DNA of 16,894 nucleotides from an uncultured Acetatifactor sp. (lineage in GTDB: Bacteria > Bacillota > Clostridia > Lachnospirales > Lachnospiraceae), in contig CAKRUB010000046.1 in the NCBI GenBank assembly GCA_934402375.1, forward strand, positions 1 through 16,894, given 5' to 3'. The notes under the pieces were generated by a model that saw only the letters and a list, made by a program, of their open reading frames with translations, did no database searches and was not told the DNA's origin. This document shows positions 1 to 8,697 of the stretch, in pieces (position 1 is the first letter of the stretch; every line of letters begins with the position of its first letter). Made by a program: the position numbers and the translations under genes.

Positions 1-22
1 TTGGCCTGTGAACAGTAACCCA

Positions 23-62
23 AGAGCCGGAAAGTCCGCTGTTTATGCGGCTTCCCGGCTCT
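23..62 (-). terminator. Stem-loop downstream of guaA, probable terminator
   Basis: An 8-bp perfect outer stem (AGAGCCGG with CCGGCTCT) continues through an AAG/CTT stretch and a CCGC/GCGG inner stem around a 7-nt loop. It sits just past the guaA stop codon. The run of T after the stem is poor on either strand, so termination is inferred from position and stem strength. It could also serve a convergent gene to the left. Confidence 0.55.
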
Positions 63-69
63 CTGTTTA

Positions 70-1614
70 CTATTCAAACTCTATCGTCCCAGGGGGCTTA
101 CTGGTCAAATCATAGAATACTCTATTAACTCCCTTAACCTCATTAATGATCCTGCTCATGACCTTCTGAAGTACCTCGAACGGGATCTCTGCCGCCTCGG
201 CGGTCATGAAGTCCACCGTGTTCACCGCTCTCAGAGCGACTGCATAGTCATAGGTTCTCTCGTCGCCCATAACGCCGACGGAACGCATGTTGGTAAGTGC
301 TGCGAAGTACTGGCCGATTCCTCTGTCCAGACCCGCGTTGGCGATCTCCTCGCGGTAGATATAGTCTGCGTCCTGTACGATGCGAACCTTTTCGGCAGTG
401 ACCTCACCGATAATACGGATGCCGAGCCCGGGGCCCGGGAACGGCTGACGGAAGACAAGCTTCTCGGGAATACCGAGCTCCAGTCCTGCCTTTCTGACCT
501 CGTCCTTGAAAAGGTTGCGCAACGGCTCGATAATCTCCTTGAAATCGACATAGTCGGGAAGTCCGCCTACATTGTGGTGTGACTTGATAACGGCGGATTC
601 GCCGCCCAGTCCACTCTCCACGACGTCAGGGTAAATCGTGCCCTGTGCGAGGAAATCAACTGCGCCGATCTTCTTCGCTTCTTCTTCAAATACGCGGATA
701 AACTCCTCGCCGATGATCTTTCTCTTGCGCTCCGGCTCTGTGACGCCCGCGAGCTTACTGTAGTAACGCTCCTGTGCATTGACACGGATGAAGTTCAGGT
801 CGAACTGTCCGCCTTCACCGAAGACAGCCTCAACCTCGTCGCCCTCATTCTTTCTGAGCAGACCGTGATCTACAAAGACACAGGTCAGCTGCTTCCCGAT
901 GGCTCTCGAGAGAAGTCCTGCTGCCACAGACGAATCCACTCCGCCGGAAAGAGCCAGAAGAACCTTGCCGTCTCCGACCTTCTCGCGGATTGCCTTGACG
1001 CTCTCCTCAACGAAGGAGTCCATGCGCCAGTCGCCGGAACAGCCGCACACATTCTTTACGAAGTTGCCCAGCATCTTCGAGCCCTCTACCGTGTGAAGCA
1101 CCTCCGGGTGGAACTGGATGGCGTAGAGCTTTCTGTCCGTATTCTGGGCTGCCGCCACCGGGCAGTTTACCGTGTGTGCAACAATCTCGAAGCCCGGAGC
1201 CACCTCCGAAATATAATCAAAATGACTCATCCAACAGATCGTGTGATCCTGCACATTCTCAAACAGCGGTGATGTCGTGTTGACAAGAACCTCTGTCTTT
1301 CCGTATTCGCGGACAGGCGCCTTTTCCACCCTGCCGCCAAGAACGTGCATCATGAGCTGCGCGCCATAGCAGAGTCCCAGCACGGGAATGCCCATCTCAA
1401 ACAGCTCGGTAGAACAGGTTGCAGCGCCCTCCTCATAACAGCTGCTGGGACCGCCGGTAAGAATGATTCCCTTAGGATTCATCGCCTTGATCTTCGCAAG
1501 GTCTGTCTTATAGGAATAGATTTCGCAATAAACGTTGCATTCTCTGACACGCCGTGCAACCAGCTGGTTGTACTGACCGCCAAAATCGATAACAACTACC
1601 AGTTCCTTTTGCAT
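70..1614 (-). CDS. guaA: GMP synthase (glutamine-hydrolysing)
   Basis: Cytosolic enzyme that converts XMP, glutamine and ATP to GMP, the last step of de novo guanine nucleotide synthesis. The 514-aa length is normal for the family. The N-terminal class I glutamine amidotransferase domain shows the nucleophile C82 in GLCYGAQ and the H169/E171 pair in FHPEV. The ATP-pyrophosphatase domain has the P-loop SGGVDSS at 223-229. The C-terminal dimerisation domain ends in the usual KPPGTIEFE. The ATG at 1614 is preceded by a strong Shine-Dalgarno site, GAGGAGGA (1619-1626), and by its own promoter. It is monocistronic as far as can be seen, with a stem-loop after the stop. The leader is only about 25 nt, too short for a purine riboswitch. 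All key residues are intact. Confidence 0.98.
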   Translation of the reverse strand: MQKELVVVIDFGGQYNQLVARRVRECNVYCEIYSYKTDLAKIKAMNPKGIILTGGPSSCYEEGAATCSTELFEMGIPVLGLCYGAQLMMHVLGGRVEKAPVREYGKTEVLVNTTSPLFENVQDHTICWMSHFDYISEVAPGFEIVAHTVNCPVAAAQNTDRKLYAIQFHPEVLHTVEGSKMLGNFVKNVCGCSGDWRMDSFVEESVKAIREKVGDGKVLLALSGGVDSSVAAGLLSRAIGKQLTCVFVDHGLLRKNEGDEVEAVFGEGGQFDLNFIRVNAQERYYSKLAGVTEPERKRKIIGEEFIRVFEEEAKKIGAVDFLAQGTIYPDVVESGLGGESAVIKSHHNVGGLPDYVDFKEIIEPLRNLFKDEVRKAGLELGIPEKLVFRQPFPGPGLGIRIIGEVTAEKVRIVQDADYIYREEIANAGLDRGIGQYFAALTNMRSVGVMGDERTYDYAVALRAVNTVDFMTAEAAEIPFEVLQKVMSRIINEVKGVNRVFYDLTSKPPGTIEFE

Positions 1615-1646
1615 TTTGTCCTCCTCGGTATCTACTGATAAACTCC

Positions 1647-1675
1647 ATTATAAGTTAGGTATATCCATTCGTCAA
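1647..1675 (-). promoter_or_regulatory. Sigma-A promoter of guaA
   Basis: TTGACG (1670-1675), a 17-nt spacer and a perfect TATAAT (1647-1652) precede the guaA ribosome-binding site. The -35 box lies 10 bases past the stop codon of the deacetylase gene, so the two genes are packed tightly but guaA can be expressed alone. Confidence 0.85.
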
Positions 1676-1685
1676 AGGATTTTTG

Positions 1686-2669
1686 TCAGGTCTTGTTCGG
1701 CATACCATCATCCTGTAAAATTCTGCCACCGCCATGATCCGTGCCGTTATCCCCGGCGCTCACACCATCGACAAAATCTGACAGCGGTCGGAAGGTATAG
1801 CCCATTCCCTCCCATTTCGTCAGTACCTCATCCAGAATCTCGCCGTTGGTCTTCGAGGTGCTGTGCAGCAGCACAATCGCGCCCGGATGCACCCTTCCCA
1901 TCAGCTTCTTCATTGCCTCGTCGTGACTCGGCTGATCGTCCTGATTCCAGTCGACATAGGCAAGGCTCCAGAAAAACGTGGAATAGCCCATGTCCTTCGC
2001 CATCTGGAGATTTGAGGTACTGTACTTTCCCTGCGGCGGTCTGTAATACATTGCCATCTCCGTTCCGGTGATCTCGCGGAAAAGATCGGCGACATCGCCC
2101 ACTTCCTTCCGGAACGATGCCTCGTCAGATATTTTTGACATATCGGGATGATGATATGTATGGTTTCCGACAGTGTGCCCATCCTCCACCATGCGCTTCG
2201 CGATATCCGGCGCCGACTCAAGGAAATGTCCCACGACGAAGAAGGTCGCCGGCGCATTATGCTTCTTCAGTGCATCCAGAATCGGAATGGTATTTCCGTT
2301 TTCATAACCGCAGTCGAACGTCAGATACAGTACCTTTTCATCGCCCTGTGCCATATAATAGGCGTTGTAGTTCTTCATGGCATCCACTGTGGCATTACCC
2401 GTTGGTTTTTCACCGCTCTTGCCAAAGCCGAGCCCCCAGTTCTCCGTGTTGTCCAGAAGGATCGTTCCCCCATCCGTCGCGGCAGAATCGACAAATTCCT
2501 CCCCGACCTGCCCTGCTGTCTGCTTTGGTTCACTGAAGGATTCCGCCGCAGCCCTGCCCAGCAGAAACATGGCAAACAGGAAAACCGCGGTCGGAATGAG
2601 CTTTTTCCAGTTAATGTATTCGTTGTGTAGGATCTTATCCAGTCCGTCTTTCACATAGATGGTTTTCAT
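1686..2669 (-). CDS. PdaA-like polysaccharide deacetylase, membrane anchored
   Basis: NodB-fold deacetylase, most like the PdaA family that removes N-acetyl groups from muramic acid in peptidoglycan, acting outside the membrane. From the ATG at 2669 it has 327 aa. There is one N-terminal membrane segment (about 23-42), a low-complexity linker, then the NodB motifs: TFDCGYENG (118-125, metal-binding D119), HTYHH (H170/H174), YYRPPQGKYS (208-217), FFWSLAYVDW (232-241) and VLLHS (H269). The second Asp of the canonical TFDDG is Cys120; PdaA proteins also lack that Asp. The open frame extends to 2819, but that part overlaps the ABC-F gene out of frame and is arginine-rich, so it is not believed. 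An ATG at 2681 is an alternative start. Neither start has a strong Shine-Dalgarno site. A role in spore cortex is possible but not shown by the sequence. Confidence 0.88.
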   Translation of the reverse strand: MKTIYVKDGLDKILHNEYINWKKLIPTAVFLFAMFLLGRAAAESFSEPKQTAGQVGEEFVDSAATDGGTILLDNTENWGLGFGKSGEKPTGNATVDAMKNYNAYYMAQGDEKVLYLTFDCGYENGNTIPILDALKKHNAPATFFVVGHFLESAPDIAKRMVEDGHTVGNHTYHHPDMSKISDEASFRKEVGDVADLFREITGTEMAMYYRPPQGKYSTSNLQMAKDMGYSTFFWSLAYVDWNQDDQPSHDEAMKKLMGRVHPGAIVLLHSTSKTNGEILDEVLTKWEGMGYTFRPLSDFVDGVSAGDNGTDHGGGRILQDDGMPNKT

Positions 2670-2683
2670 AATGCATCTCATCA

Positions 2684-2726
2684 AGTCTTTTTCAAATATA
2701 TATGCATAAAAACCATTTGAAAGACT
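2684..2726. repeat. Inverted repeat between ABC-F and deacetylase genes
   Basis: Arms AGTCTTT(TT)CAAAT and ATTTGAAAGACT are complementary apart from a two-base bulge, with a 17-nt AT-rich loop. It occupies most of the 67-bp gap. No T-run follows on the minus strand, so it is not an obvious terminator. It may be an attenuator or an operator for the deacetylase gene. Confidence 0.4.
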
Positions 2727-2736
2727 GCTTTTTGCC

Positions 2737-4716
2737 TTACTCCTGCATCTCCTCCAGCTCGGTCTCTGTCTCCAGCATCCTCTCCAGAAGGCTCTCCTGA
2801 TTTTTCTCCTCCGCATCAATCGCGTTCTGGATCTCCATCAGCTTAGGATAATCGGTGGCAAGCGCCGGATCCATGAGCTGTAATTGCAGCTCGGAGGCCT
2901 TCTGCTCGCTCTCCGCAAGCTGCCTCTCATACTTTGCCAGCTGATTCTGAAGCCGGGAACGGATCTTGCCGGGATTGTAATAGGTCTTCTTATCAAAGAT
3001 ATCCTTCAGCGTCGGTGCTTCCGTTCCCGCCTGAGTCCTGTCTGCCTGTCTGCCGCCCGCCGGTGCAGCCGGACGTGAAATTGTTCCCGCTGTTCCCGCC
3101 TCCTTCTGCTTTTCCAGAAGGTAATCCTCATAATTCATGTTGTACTGCTTGACCGCGGTCTGGGAAAATTCCAGAATCTGCGTGGCGATCCTGCTGATAA
3201 AATAACGGTCGTGGGAGACGAAAAGCACCGTCCCCTCGTACTCGTTGAGCATCTGCTCCAGCGCCTCTTTGCCGATAATGTCCATATGGTTCGTCGGCTC
3301 GTCCAGAATCAGCAGATTCGGACGCGTCTGGAGCATCTTACACAGAGAGAGACGCACCTTCTCACCGCCGGAGAGCTGTCCCATCTTTTTCATGACATCC
3401 TCGCCGGAAAAGAGAAACCCGCCGAGCGCGCTGCGCACATCCTCCCTGAGATAGTCCGGGTACTCCTGCCAGAAATTGTCCATCACCGTCTGCTCCGGAT
3501 CGGCGCCGTCCTGCACTGCCTTCTGCTGGTCAAAATATCCCAGCTCCACATTCTGTCCGAACTTGAACTCTCCGCCAAGCGCCGGAATCTCACCGATCAG
3601 CGTCTTGAGCAGGGTGGACTTTCCCTTGCCGTTCTCGCCGATGATGGCAAGGCGTTCCTTTTTCTGCAGCAGGAACGAGACCTCGCTCAGGACATGGTCA
3701 TAGCCGATCTTGAGATTCTTCGCCTGAATCACGTTTGTATAGCTCTCGATACGCGGAATGTATCTCGCGTGGAATGCCCTTGTGTCAAAGCGTCTGGGCT
3801 TCTCGATCTTTTCCATGTGCTCGATCGCCATCTGCTTGGAATGGGCGGACGCAACCTTGGTCGGCGTGTTCTTCCATTTTTCGATCCACTCGGTGAGCCG
3901 CTTGATCTCCTTCTGCTGCTCCTCGTAGTCCTTCTCCTGCTTAATCAGTGCCTCCTCCTTCAGCTTCATGAAGGTGGAATAGTTGCCGGGATAGCGCTTA
4001 ATCTTATGGTACTCGATCTCATAGGTCACATCGATGATCTTGTCCAGAAACATCCGGTCGTGGGAAACAATAATGACAGCCTTGTCATATGTTTTCAGGT
4101 ATCCCTCGAGCCACTCAATCGTCGGCAGGTCAAGGTGGTTGGTCGGCTCGTCGAGCAGCATGATGTCGGGTCTCCCGAGCAGCAGCTTAATAAAGGCCAC
4201 CTTCGTCTGCTGACCACCGGAAAAGCTGCCGATCGGACGCTTGAGATCCTCCAGCGGGAAACCGAACTTCTGGAACATGATTTCCATGTCATGCTGCCAG
4301 GAATACCCTCGCAGCGCCTCCATCTGCCTTTGCAGATGATCGTATTCTCCCATGAGCTGCCTGTCATCCGAGGTCTTCATCTGCTCCTCCAGCTCATTCA
4401 TGCGTTTTTCACACGCGAAAATGGGGGCAAAGACCTTCTTGATCTCTTCCTCCACCGTAATTTCTTTATCATCAAAATTCACCTGACGCAGAAAGCCGAT
4501 CTCCTGCTTCCCCGCCATGGTAATGCCGCATTCCTCGTCACTGTCTGGGTTATTCATCTGAATATCCCCGGCAATCAGCTTCAGCAGCGTGGTCTTGCCG
4601 CAGCCGTTTCGTCCGACGATTGCGATCTTCTCATTGTCATGCACTTCAAAGTTCACGTCCTGCAATATGACATCCGCGCCAAACTGCACCAGAGCGTGTC
4701 TGATCTGATATCTCAT
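2737..4716 (-). CDS. ABC-F family ATPase (ribosome-associated type)
   Basis: Soluble protein with two ABC domains and no membrane segments. It belongs to the ABC-F family, whose members act on the ribosome as translation factors or antibiotic-protection proteins. In the 659-aa form starting MRYQIRHALV, domain 1 has GRNGCGKT (35-42), FSGGQ (165-169) and LLDEPTNHLD (187-196). A charged linker spans about 245-325. Domain 2 has GENGKGKST (360-368), LSGGE (448-452) and LILDEPTNHMD (469-479). Both catalytic Glu are present. The last about 90 residues are a C-terminal coiled coil, as in YdiF-like members. In-frame starts also exist at 4734 (TTG) and 4728 (ATG). The start at 4716 is chosen because the family N-terminus begins there and GGGGG lies 5 nt upstream. 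Its own strong promoter precedes it. Substrate, and whether it confers resistance, cannot be told. Confidence 0.93.
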   Translation of the reverse strand: MRYQIRHALVQFGADVILQDVNFEVHDNEKIAIVGRNGCGKTTLLKLIAGDIQMNNPDSDEECGITMAGKQEIGFLRQVNFDDKEITVEEEIKKVFAPIFACEKRMNELEEQMKTSDDRQLMGEYDHLQRQMEALRGYSWQHDMEIMFQKFGFPLEDLKRPIGSFSGGQQTKVAFIKLLLGRPDIMLLDEPTNHLDLPTIEWLEGYLKTYDKAVIIVSHDRMFLDKIIDVTYEIEYHKIKRYPGNYSTFMKLKEEALIKQEKDYEEQQKEIKRLTEWIEKWKNTPTKVASAHSKQMAIEHMEKIEKPRRFDTRAFHARYIPRIESYTNVIQAKNLKIGYDHVLSEVSFLLQKKERLAIIGENGKGKSTLLKTLIGEIPALGGEFKFGQNVELGYFDQQKAVQDGADPEQTVMDNFWQEYPDYLREDVRSALGGFLFSGEDVMKKMGQLSGGEKVRLSLCKMLQTRPNLLILDEPTNHMDIIGKEALEQMLNEYEGTVLFVSHDRYFISRIATQILEFSQTAVKQYNMNYEDYLLEKQKEAGTAGTISRPAAPAGGRQADRTQAGTEAPTLKDIFDKKTYYNPGKIRSRLQNQLAKYERQLAESEQKASELQLQLMDPALATDYPKLMEIQNAIDAEEKNQESLLERMLETETELEEMQE

Positions 4717-4794
4717 CCTTACCCCCATGTCCAAGGCCGCCCATGTCCGTCCGCCCCGAACCGAATCCTGTTTTCGTCATAGTCAAACATCCCC

Positions 4795-4823
4795 ATTATA
4801 CTACACCCCTATCGGCGCGTCAA
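4795..4823 (-). promoter_or_regulatory. Sigma-A promoter of the ABC-F gene
   Basis: TTGACG (4818-4823), exactly 17 nt, then TATAAT (4795-4800). Transcription would start near 4788, leaving a leader of about 70 nt. The -35 box lies inside the short FDAPIGV-stop reading frame remnant at 4801-4854, so the promoter partly overlaps old coding sequence. Confidence 0.85.
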
Positions 4824-4854
4824 AGGTTCCGTCAGGAACATCAGCGAAAGAATG
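4801..4854 (-). pseudogene. Short 3' remnant ending FDAPIGV-stop, S8 protease-like
   Basis: The minus frame ending at TAG 4801-4803 reads ADVPDGTFDAPIGV-stop. Its last 29 bases match 23 of 29 with the 3' end of the remnant at 8513-8608, and all six differences are transitions. The other copy carries a GYGRLN motif typical of subtilisin-like C-termini, so this is inferred to be a more decayed relic of the same kind of gene. The upstream limit is arbitrary. The alternative is a shared promoter or leader motif. Confidence 0.4.
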
Positions 4855-4876
4855 ACTGTGGATAGCTGATTGGTAA

Positions 4877-4905
4877 TTGACTAACCGCTATTCACGTGCT
4901 AGCAT
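4877..4905 (+). promoter_or_regulatory. Possible promoter of the acyltransferase relic
   Basis: TTGACT (4877-4882), a 17-nt spacer and TAGCAT (4900-4905). The -10 box matches the consensus at only four of six positions. Position and direction fit the acyltransferase gene starting near 4937. Confidence 0.35.
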
Positions 4906-4936
4906 ATTTTATGTCAACCGCAGAATGAGAGGGAAT

Positions 4937-6059
4937 ATGGTTATAGGTCAGAGAAAAGGCTTTTGGGATAAGCTGAGAGTTTTAGCTACCTGCACAGTAG
5001 TATTTCTTCATACATTGACAGGAGCAGTGAATAACACGGCTCCGGCAGTATTTCCAAATGGTGAAAAGAGTTATCTCATCATCATGGATCTAATTTGCTG
5101 GTGCGTCCCGATGTTTCTGATGATTTCAGGATACATTTTTCTTCGTCCGTGCTGGGTCCCCGATATGCGGATAATGGCATCAAGATACTGCCCAAGAATT
5201 CTATTAGCACTTTCAATTTTTGGTATTCCCTATGCCTGTATCGAGTGAATTGCTGCCGAAAAAGCTTTTCACTGAAAACGGTTGGCATGGGTTTTCTGGA
5301 TGTTCTCAGAGGTCGGGGTTTGGCACATATGTGGTATCTATATGTAATTTTGATTCTCTATCTGATAACACCGCTGCTCCATCGGCTGATGCATGCACTC
5401 CCGGAATGTATTACATTTATACTTATCGGAGTTCTTTTTTTGGGGTGTTCTATGTTCCCAGGTCTGGCTGCCATTCTGCCAAATGTCAGGAATTGGCTGC
5501 CTGTTTTACCCGGTTGGATGGTTTATTTTCTATATTATATAATTGGTTTTGTTTTTTCAGAATACTGCTGTCCTGATACAGCAGCCGAAAATAACGGGAA
5601 AAAGTTCACTGCATTGCGCTGGTTCTATCTGTTGGCGCTAGGGGCAACCGCAACGGGGATGATCGTCAGCCGACTGGCGGGATTTACTCTTTTGATGGGA
5701 TATAATTATCCATTGACTGTGGTTTTATCTACATTGATTTTTGGTTGTGCACAATCCCGAGAGCAATGGTTCGAGAAACGGAGAACACAATACAAATGGC
5801 AGTGTGATGAAAATACCATGAACCATAGAGACAAAAAAACGAACGATGGGAAAGTGCCGCAAAGCTTTGCTTCGGAATTTACCTCATTCATCCGGTGTTT
5901 CTGAATTTCTTTTACAAATTTTTACATATTACACCTCTTACGGTTTCGCTTTCGCTCTGGATATCGCTTCCGCTTTTTTTTGCGGGTGCCTTGCTTTCTT
6001 CAGCGATTGCAACGTGGATTCTGCGGAAAATACCGTTTATGCGGAAAGAGGTTCTTTAA
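4937..6059 (+). pseudogene. Acyltransferase-3 family membrane protein, broken
   Basis: Remnant of an integral-membrane O-acyltransferase (acyltransferase_3 family, which typically acylates surface sugars). The coding potential is split over three frames. The first runs from ATG 4937 (GAGAGGG just upstream) with the family's N-terminal RVLATCTVVFLHT, including the conserved His, and reaches TGA at 5246-5248 after GIPYACIE. The same frame would go on IAAEKAF, then shifts near 5262-5272 into a frame giving SLKTVGMGFLDVLRG, several hydrophobic segments and GCAQSREQWFEKR. It shifts again between about 5790 and 5867 into a frame with CFGIYLIHPVFLNFFYKF and a final membrane segment ending MRKEVL and TAA at 6057-6059. 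A stop and two frameshifts make expression of a working enzyme unlikely, unless they are sequencing errors. It is transcribed opposite to both neighbours. Confidence 0.85.
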
Positions 6060-6099
6060 TTCCTATCCCTTTCCTTGACTCAGAAACTATAAAGACTGG

Positions 6100-6146
6100 A
6101 AAAATTAAGGACAGATGATCCCGCTCATGAGACCATCTGCCCTTAA
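6100..6146 (-). terminator. Rho-independent terminator of the chemotaxis receptor gene
   Basis: A long stem with arms TTAAGGGCAGATGGTC and GATCATCTGTCCTTAA (minus strand), paired throughout if two G-U pairs are allowed. TTTTT follows immediately (6100-6104). It starts 12 bases past the stop codon of the receptor gene. It may also stop readthrough from the acyltransferase relic on the other strand. Confidence 0.88.
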
Positions 6147-6157
6147 TCCGCAATTTA

Positions 6158-8329
6158 TCAAATCTTGAACTTATCCATGGAATCGTTTAATGTATCCACA
6201 TCATTCCTTAATGCTTCAACCTCCCTTGCAAGGGAGTTCATTACATTTACCTGCTCACCCAGAGTTGCCGATACTTCCTCTGTTGCTGCTGAAACCTCCT
6301 CTGAAGCCGCCGAGATATTCTGAATCGACATTTCAACCATGTCCTTTTCGTTCATGATTGCCTCGAGGCGCTCCATAATTGCGTGGATATCTTCAACCAG
6401 ACCGCCTACACTCTGGTGAATGGCTGTGAACACCTCTACCGTTTCACTTAATGCCTGCGCCTGCTCCAATACCATTGTTTCTGCCTCTTTCACGGAGACC
6501 GAAGTAGTCGAACTTGTCTTTCCAATACTCTCCACAATACCACGGATCTGATTTCCTGATTGATTTGACTGATCTGCCAGTTTCCGGATTTCCTCTGCGA
6601 CCACCGAAAATCCTCTGCCGGCATCTCCCGCCCTCGCCGCCTCAATGGATGCGTTCAGCGAAAGAAGATTGGTCTGCTCTGCTATATTGTTGATGATTTC
6701 GACTATGCCCTTAATCTGTTCTGACTGCTTCTGAACCTTATTGATATCCTCAACAAGCACCTTCGTAATGTCAACCGTCTGAGCTGATTTTTCATTAATG
6801 AGCGATACTATATTCTTTCCCTGTTCCACTGTCGCAATCGTATTGTCCGCTGTCTGCACCATATAATTGGCCTTGTCTGTAACAGCATTTATATTATCTG
6901 ACAGGGACCGCATCTTTTCATGGCTGCTTTCTGTCTCCTGCGCCTGGCTCTGTACACCCTGTGCAACCTCATTCATGGCTGTGGAAATATCTTCCATGGA
7001 AATATTAATCGACTCTGTTTTCTCATAAACATTCCCCGACATATCATCCACCCTTGCACTGAAGCCCTTCATATCCTGCATCAGTTTGCGAAGGCTTGTC
7101 AGCATGGCATTGAGACTCTTGGTAAGAGATCTAAATTCATCTCTTCTTTCCGTGTGGAATTCATTTGTAAAATCTCCCTGTTCCAATTTGGAAAGACCAG
7201 CCGACATGGACTTAACCGTATTACCTATTCCCGTGGAAATAACCAGACCGATAAAAATTGCTATAATTCCGGAAAAAATTACTATAATTGCTGTAATATA
7301 CCCTATTCTTCCGATCCCTTCCAGCAAATTACTTCTGGGGATCAAGGCACAAATGCTTGCACCCGTCTTAGCAATCGGCGCATATATGTAAACATACCTT
7401 TTTCCCTTGATGGAAACATCCATCGCTCCAGGTTCTTCTGCGTCTCTGGTATTTTCATAAAACTTCTGTCCCACAAAATACAAATCCGTCGGAATCTCAT
7501 CCTGTCCCTGAATCCGGGAAACCTCATATCCATCTCTTGTTATCAGCGCCTTAATGCACCCGTCTCCAAAATCCATATCCTGCGCAACCGAATCGAAAAC
7601 GCTCATATCAATATCCATAAACAGAACACAGTTCTTCCGCGAAAAGGACTGCAGAAGCGACATGGCATAGCTGCCACTGTCTGTCCCCATTTTATCATCA
7701 AAATAGCTATGCTGTCCGATCCACACGTTCTTCGACAAACCATCCTGTTGCAGGTGCATACCCTCCGCAGACTCCAGAAACTCCTCATACGAAAGCAGGG
7801 ACGGATTTCCGGATATCGTGCTGAGTGACATTCCCTGATCAGCAATTACACTGCAATTATAAATCGTGCTGTTTGTAATTGCTATATTCTGCATCGTCGT
7901 CTTGGCGCTCTTCAGTAAGGCAATTGCCTCCGGACTATTCTTGTCATAGCGGCTGTTGTAATAGTCTAACACGTCGCTGTCTGTAACCAGCTCCAGTGCC
8001 TTGGAATAAACATTGTCACATATCAGCCCCAAGTAATTTCCCACAGCATCAACCGTAGAAAGGGCTGATTCCTTATACTTCGTCTGTACAGCAGAGGATG
8101 CAATGTTATATGATACAACACCAAGAATTATCATCAGAACCACCGGAATGGCAAAGGCAAGCATCAGGGTATTCCGAATACTTTGTTTTCTTTCCGACAA
8201 AGCACGATTTTTCAGCAGGATCTTTTTCACGTTCCCGAAATCCGGCTTTTTCATATTCGTTTTTTTCACATCCGACTTTTTACTATTCGGTTTTTTTATA
8301 TTTGGTTTTCTGATATTCAGCTTCCTCAT
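6158..8329 (-). CDS. Methyl-accepting chemotaxis protein with Cache-like sensor
   Basis: Transmembrane receptor that signals to CheA/CheW at the inner face of the membrane. The 723-aa chain has a lysine-rich N-terminal tail made of KKPN-like repeats (about 5-32), TM1 at 54-78, and an extracellular region of about 265 residues with the size and pattern of a double Cache domain. TM2 lies at 343-366, followed by a HAMP segment (about 366-418) and a long coiled-coil signalling domain. The conserved hairpin tip is at about 545-585 ([18 protein letters not shown], then [15 protein letters not shown]). Gln/Glu-rich stretches on both helices are possible methylation sites. The start at 8329 has AAGGGAG at good spacing. 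It is a single gene with its own promoter and a strong terminator. No che or flagellar genes lie nearby, and the ligand cannot be inferred. Confidence 0.95.
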   Translation of the reverse strand: MRKLNIRKPNIKKPNSKKSDVKKTNMKKPDFGNVKKILLKNRALSERKQSIRNTLMLAFAIPVVLMIILGVVSYNIASSAVQTKYKESALSTVDAVGNYLGLICDNVYSKALELVTDSDVLDYYNSRYDKNSPEAIALLKSAKTTMQNIAITNSTIYNCSVIADQGMSLSTISGNPSLLSYEEFLESAEGMHLQQDGLSKNVWIGQHSYFDDKMGTDSGSYAMSLLQSFSRKNCVLFMDIDMSVFDSVAQDMDFGDGCIKALITRDGYEVSRIQGQDEIPTDLYFVGQKFYENTRDAEEPGAMDVSIKGKRYVYIYAPIAKTGASICALIPRSNLLEGIGRIGYITAIIVIFSGIIAIFIGLVISTGIGNTVKSMSAGLSKLEQGDFTNEFHTERRDEFRSLTKSLNAMLTSLRKLMQDMKGFSARVDDMSGNVYEKTESINISMEDISTAMNEVAQGVQSQAQETESSHEKMRSLSDNINAVTDKANYMVQTADNTIATVEQGKNIVSLINEKSAQTVDITKVLVEDINKVQKQSEQIKGIVEIINNIAEQTNLLSLNASIEAARAGDAGRGFSVVAEEIRKLADQSNQSGNQIRGIVESIGKTSSTTSVSVKEAETMVLEQAQALSETVEVFTAIHQSVGGLVEDIHAIMERLEAIMNEKDMVEMSIQNISAASEEVSAATEEVSATLGEQVNVMNSLAREVEALRNDVDTLNDSMDKFKI

Positions 8330-8397
8330 TTTTTGGACTCCCTTTCTTCGCCAGGTCTTAGCGTGGCATTTTGTCGGAAAGAAAATTGTACATTTTC

Positions 8398-8426
8398 ATA
8401 TTACCAAACACTTTGAAGGTAGTCAA
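8398..8426 (-). promoter_or_regulatory. Probable promoter of the chemotaxis receptor gene
   Basis: TTGACT (8421-8426), a 17-nt spacer and TAATAT (8398-8403), about 70 nt before the start codon. It looks like a sigma-A site. No clear sigma-28 (GCCGATAA) site in the right place was seen. It lies downstream of the protease-like remnant. Confidence 0.55.
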
Positions 8427-8512
8427 GATAAATTGTCTCATTATTATACATATCGCGCAGATTATTCATACAAAGAAATTTTCTTTTTGTCATTTGGCAC
8501 AAATTCAACACT

Positions 8513-8608
8513 TCACACCCCTATCAGTGCATCAAAAGCTCCTACCATGTTCAGCCGCCCGTAGCCCGCTGATGTCAAGTAATTGTCACGAACTTTTTTC
8601 ACTTTTTT
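8513..8608 (-). pseudogene. 3' remnant of a subtilisin-like (S8) protease gene
   Basis: The minus frame ending at TGA 8513-8515 reads VRDNYLTSAGYGRLNMVGAF and then DALIGV-stop. The GYGRLN followed by a helix (MVGAFDAL) is the usual end of S8 subtilisin-family domains. The frame is open only from about 8608, and upstream of that no protease-like sequence follows. That is the side where the recombinase cluster begins, so the gene was probably cut by insertion of the element. The last 29 bases resemble the remnant at 4801. The family call rests on a short motif. Confidence 0.5.
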
Positions 8609-8697
8609 TCAAGTTAAAAGTCTGCAAACCCGCATATCTTCGTGGGGCTGATGATAAATAGCTGCTAAGTCGCCCGAAAATTGATGGGAAGTTATTG

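Noticed and set aside
1615..1646. A purine or guanine riboswitch before guaA
   Set aside because: The promoter leaves a leader of only about 25 nt, too short for the aptamer.
2670..2819. Fifty extra N-terminal residues of the deacetylase
   Set aside because: Arg/Trp-rich, overlaps the ABC-F 3' end in another frame, and precedes a normal membrane anchor; start at 2669 (or 2681) is more sensible.
3211..4782. A 523-aa open frame on the plus strand
   Set aside because: It is the antisense shadow of the ABC-F gene: extremely Leu/His-rich, no family motif, while the minus frame has all Walker and signature motifs.
4790..4825. Sigma-28 promoter suggested by GCCGATAG
   Set aside because: No matching -35 element, and a perfect sigma-A promoter uses the same bases with ideal spacing.
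6920..7828. A 302-aa open frame on the plus strand
   Set aside because: Antisense shadow of the chemotaxis receptor; low-quality composition and no ribosome-binding site.
8103..8564. A 153-aa Phe-rich open frame on the plus strand
   Set aside because: Antisense to the lysine repeats and promoter region of the receptor; the Phe-rich text is the complement of Lys codons.
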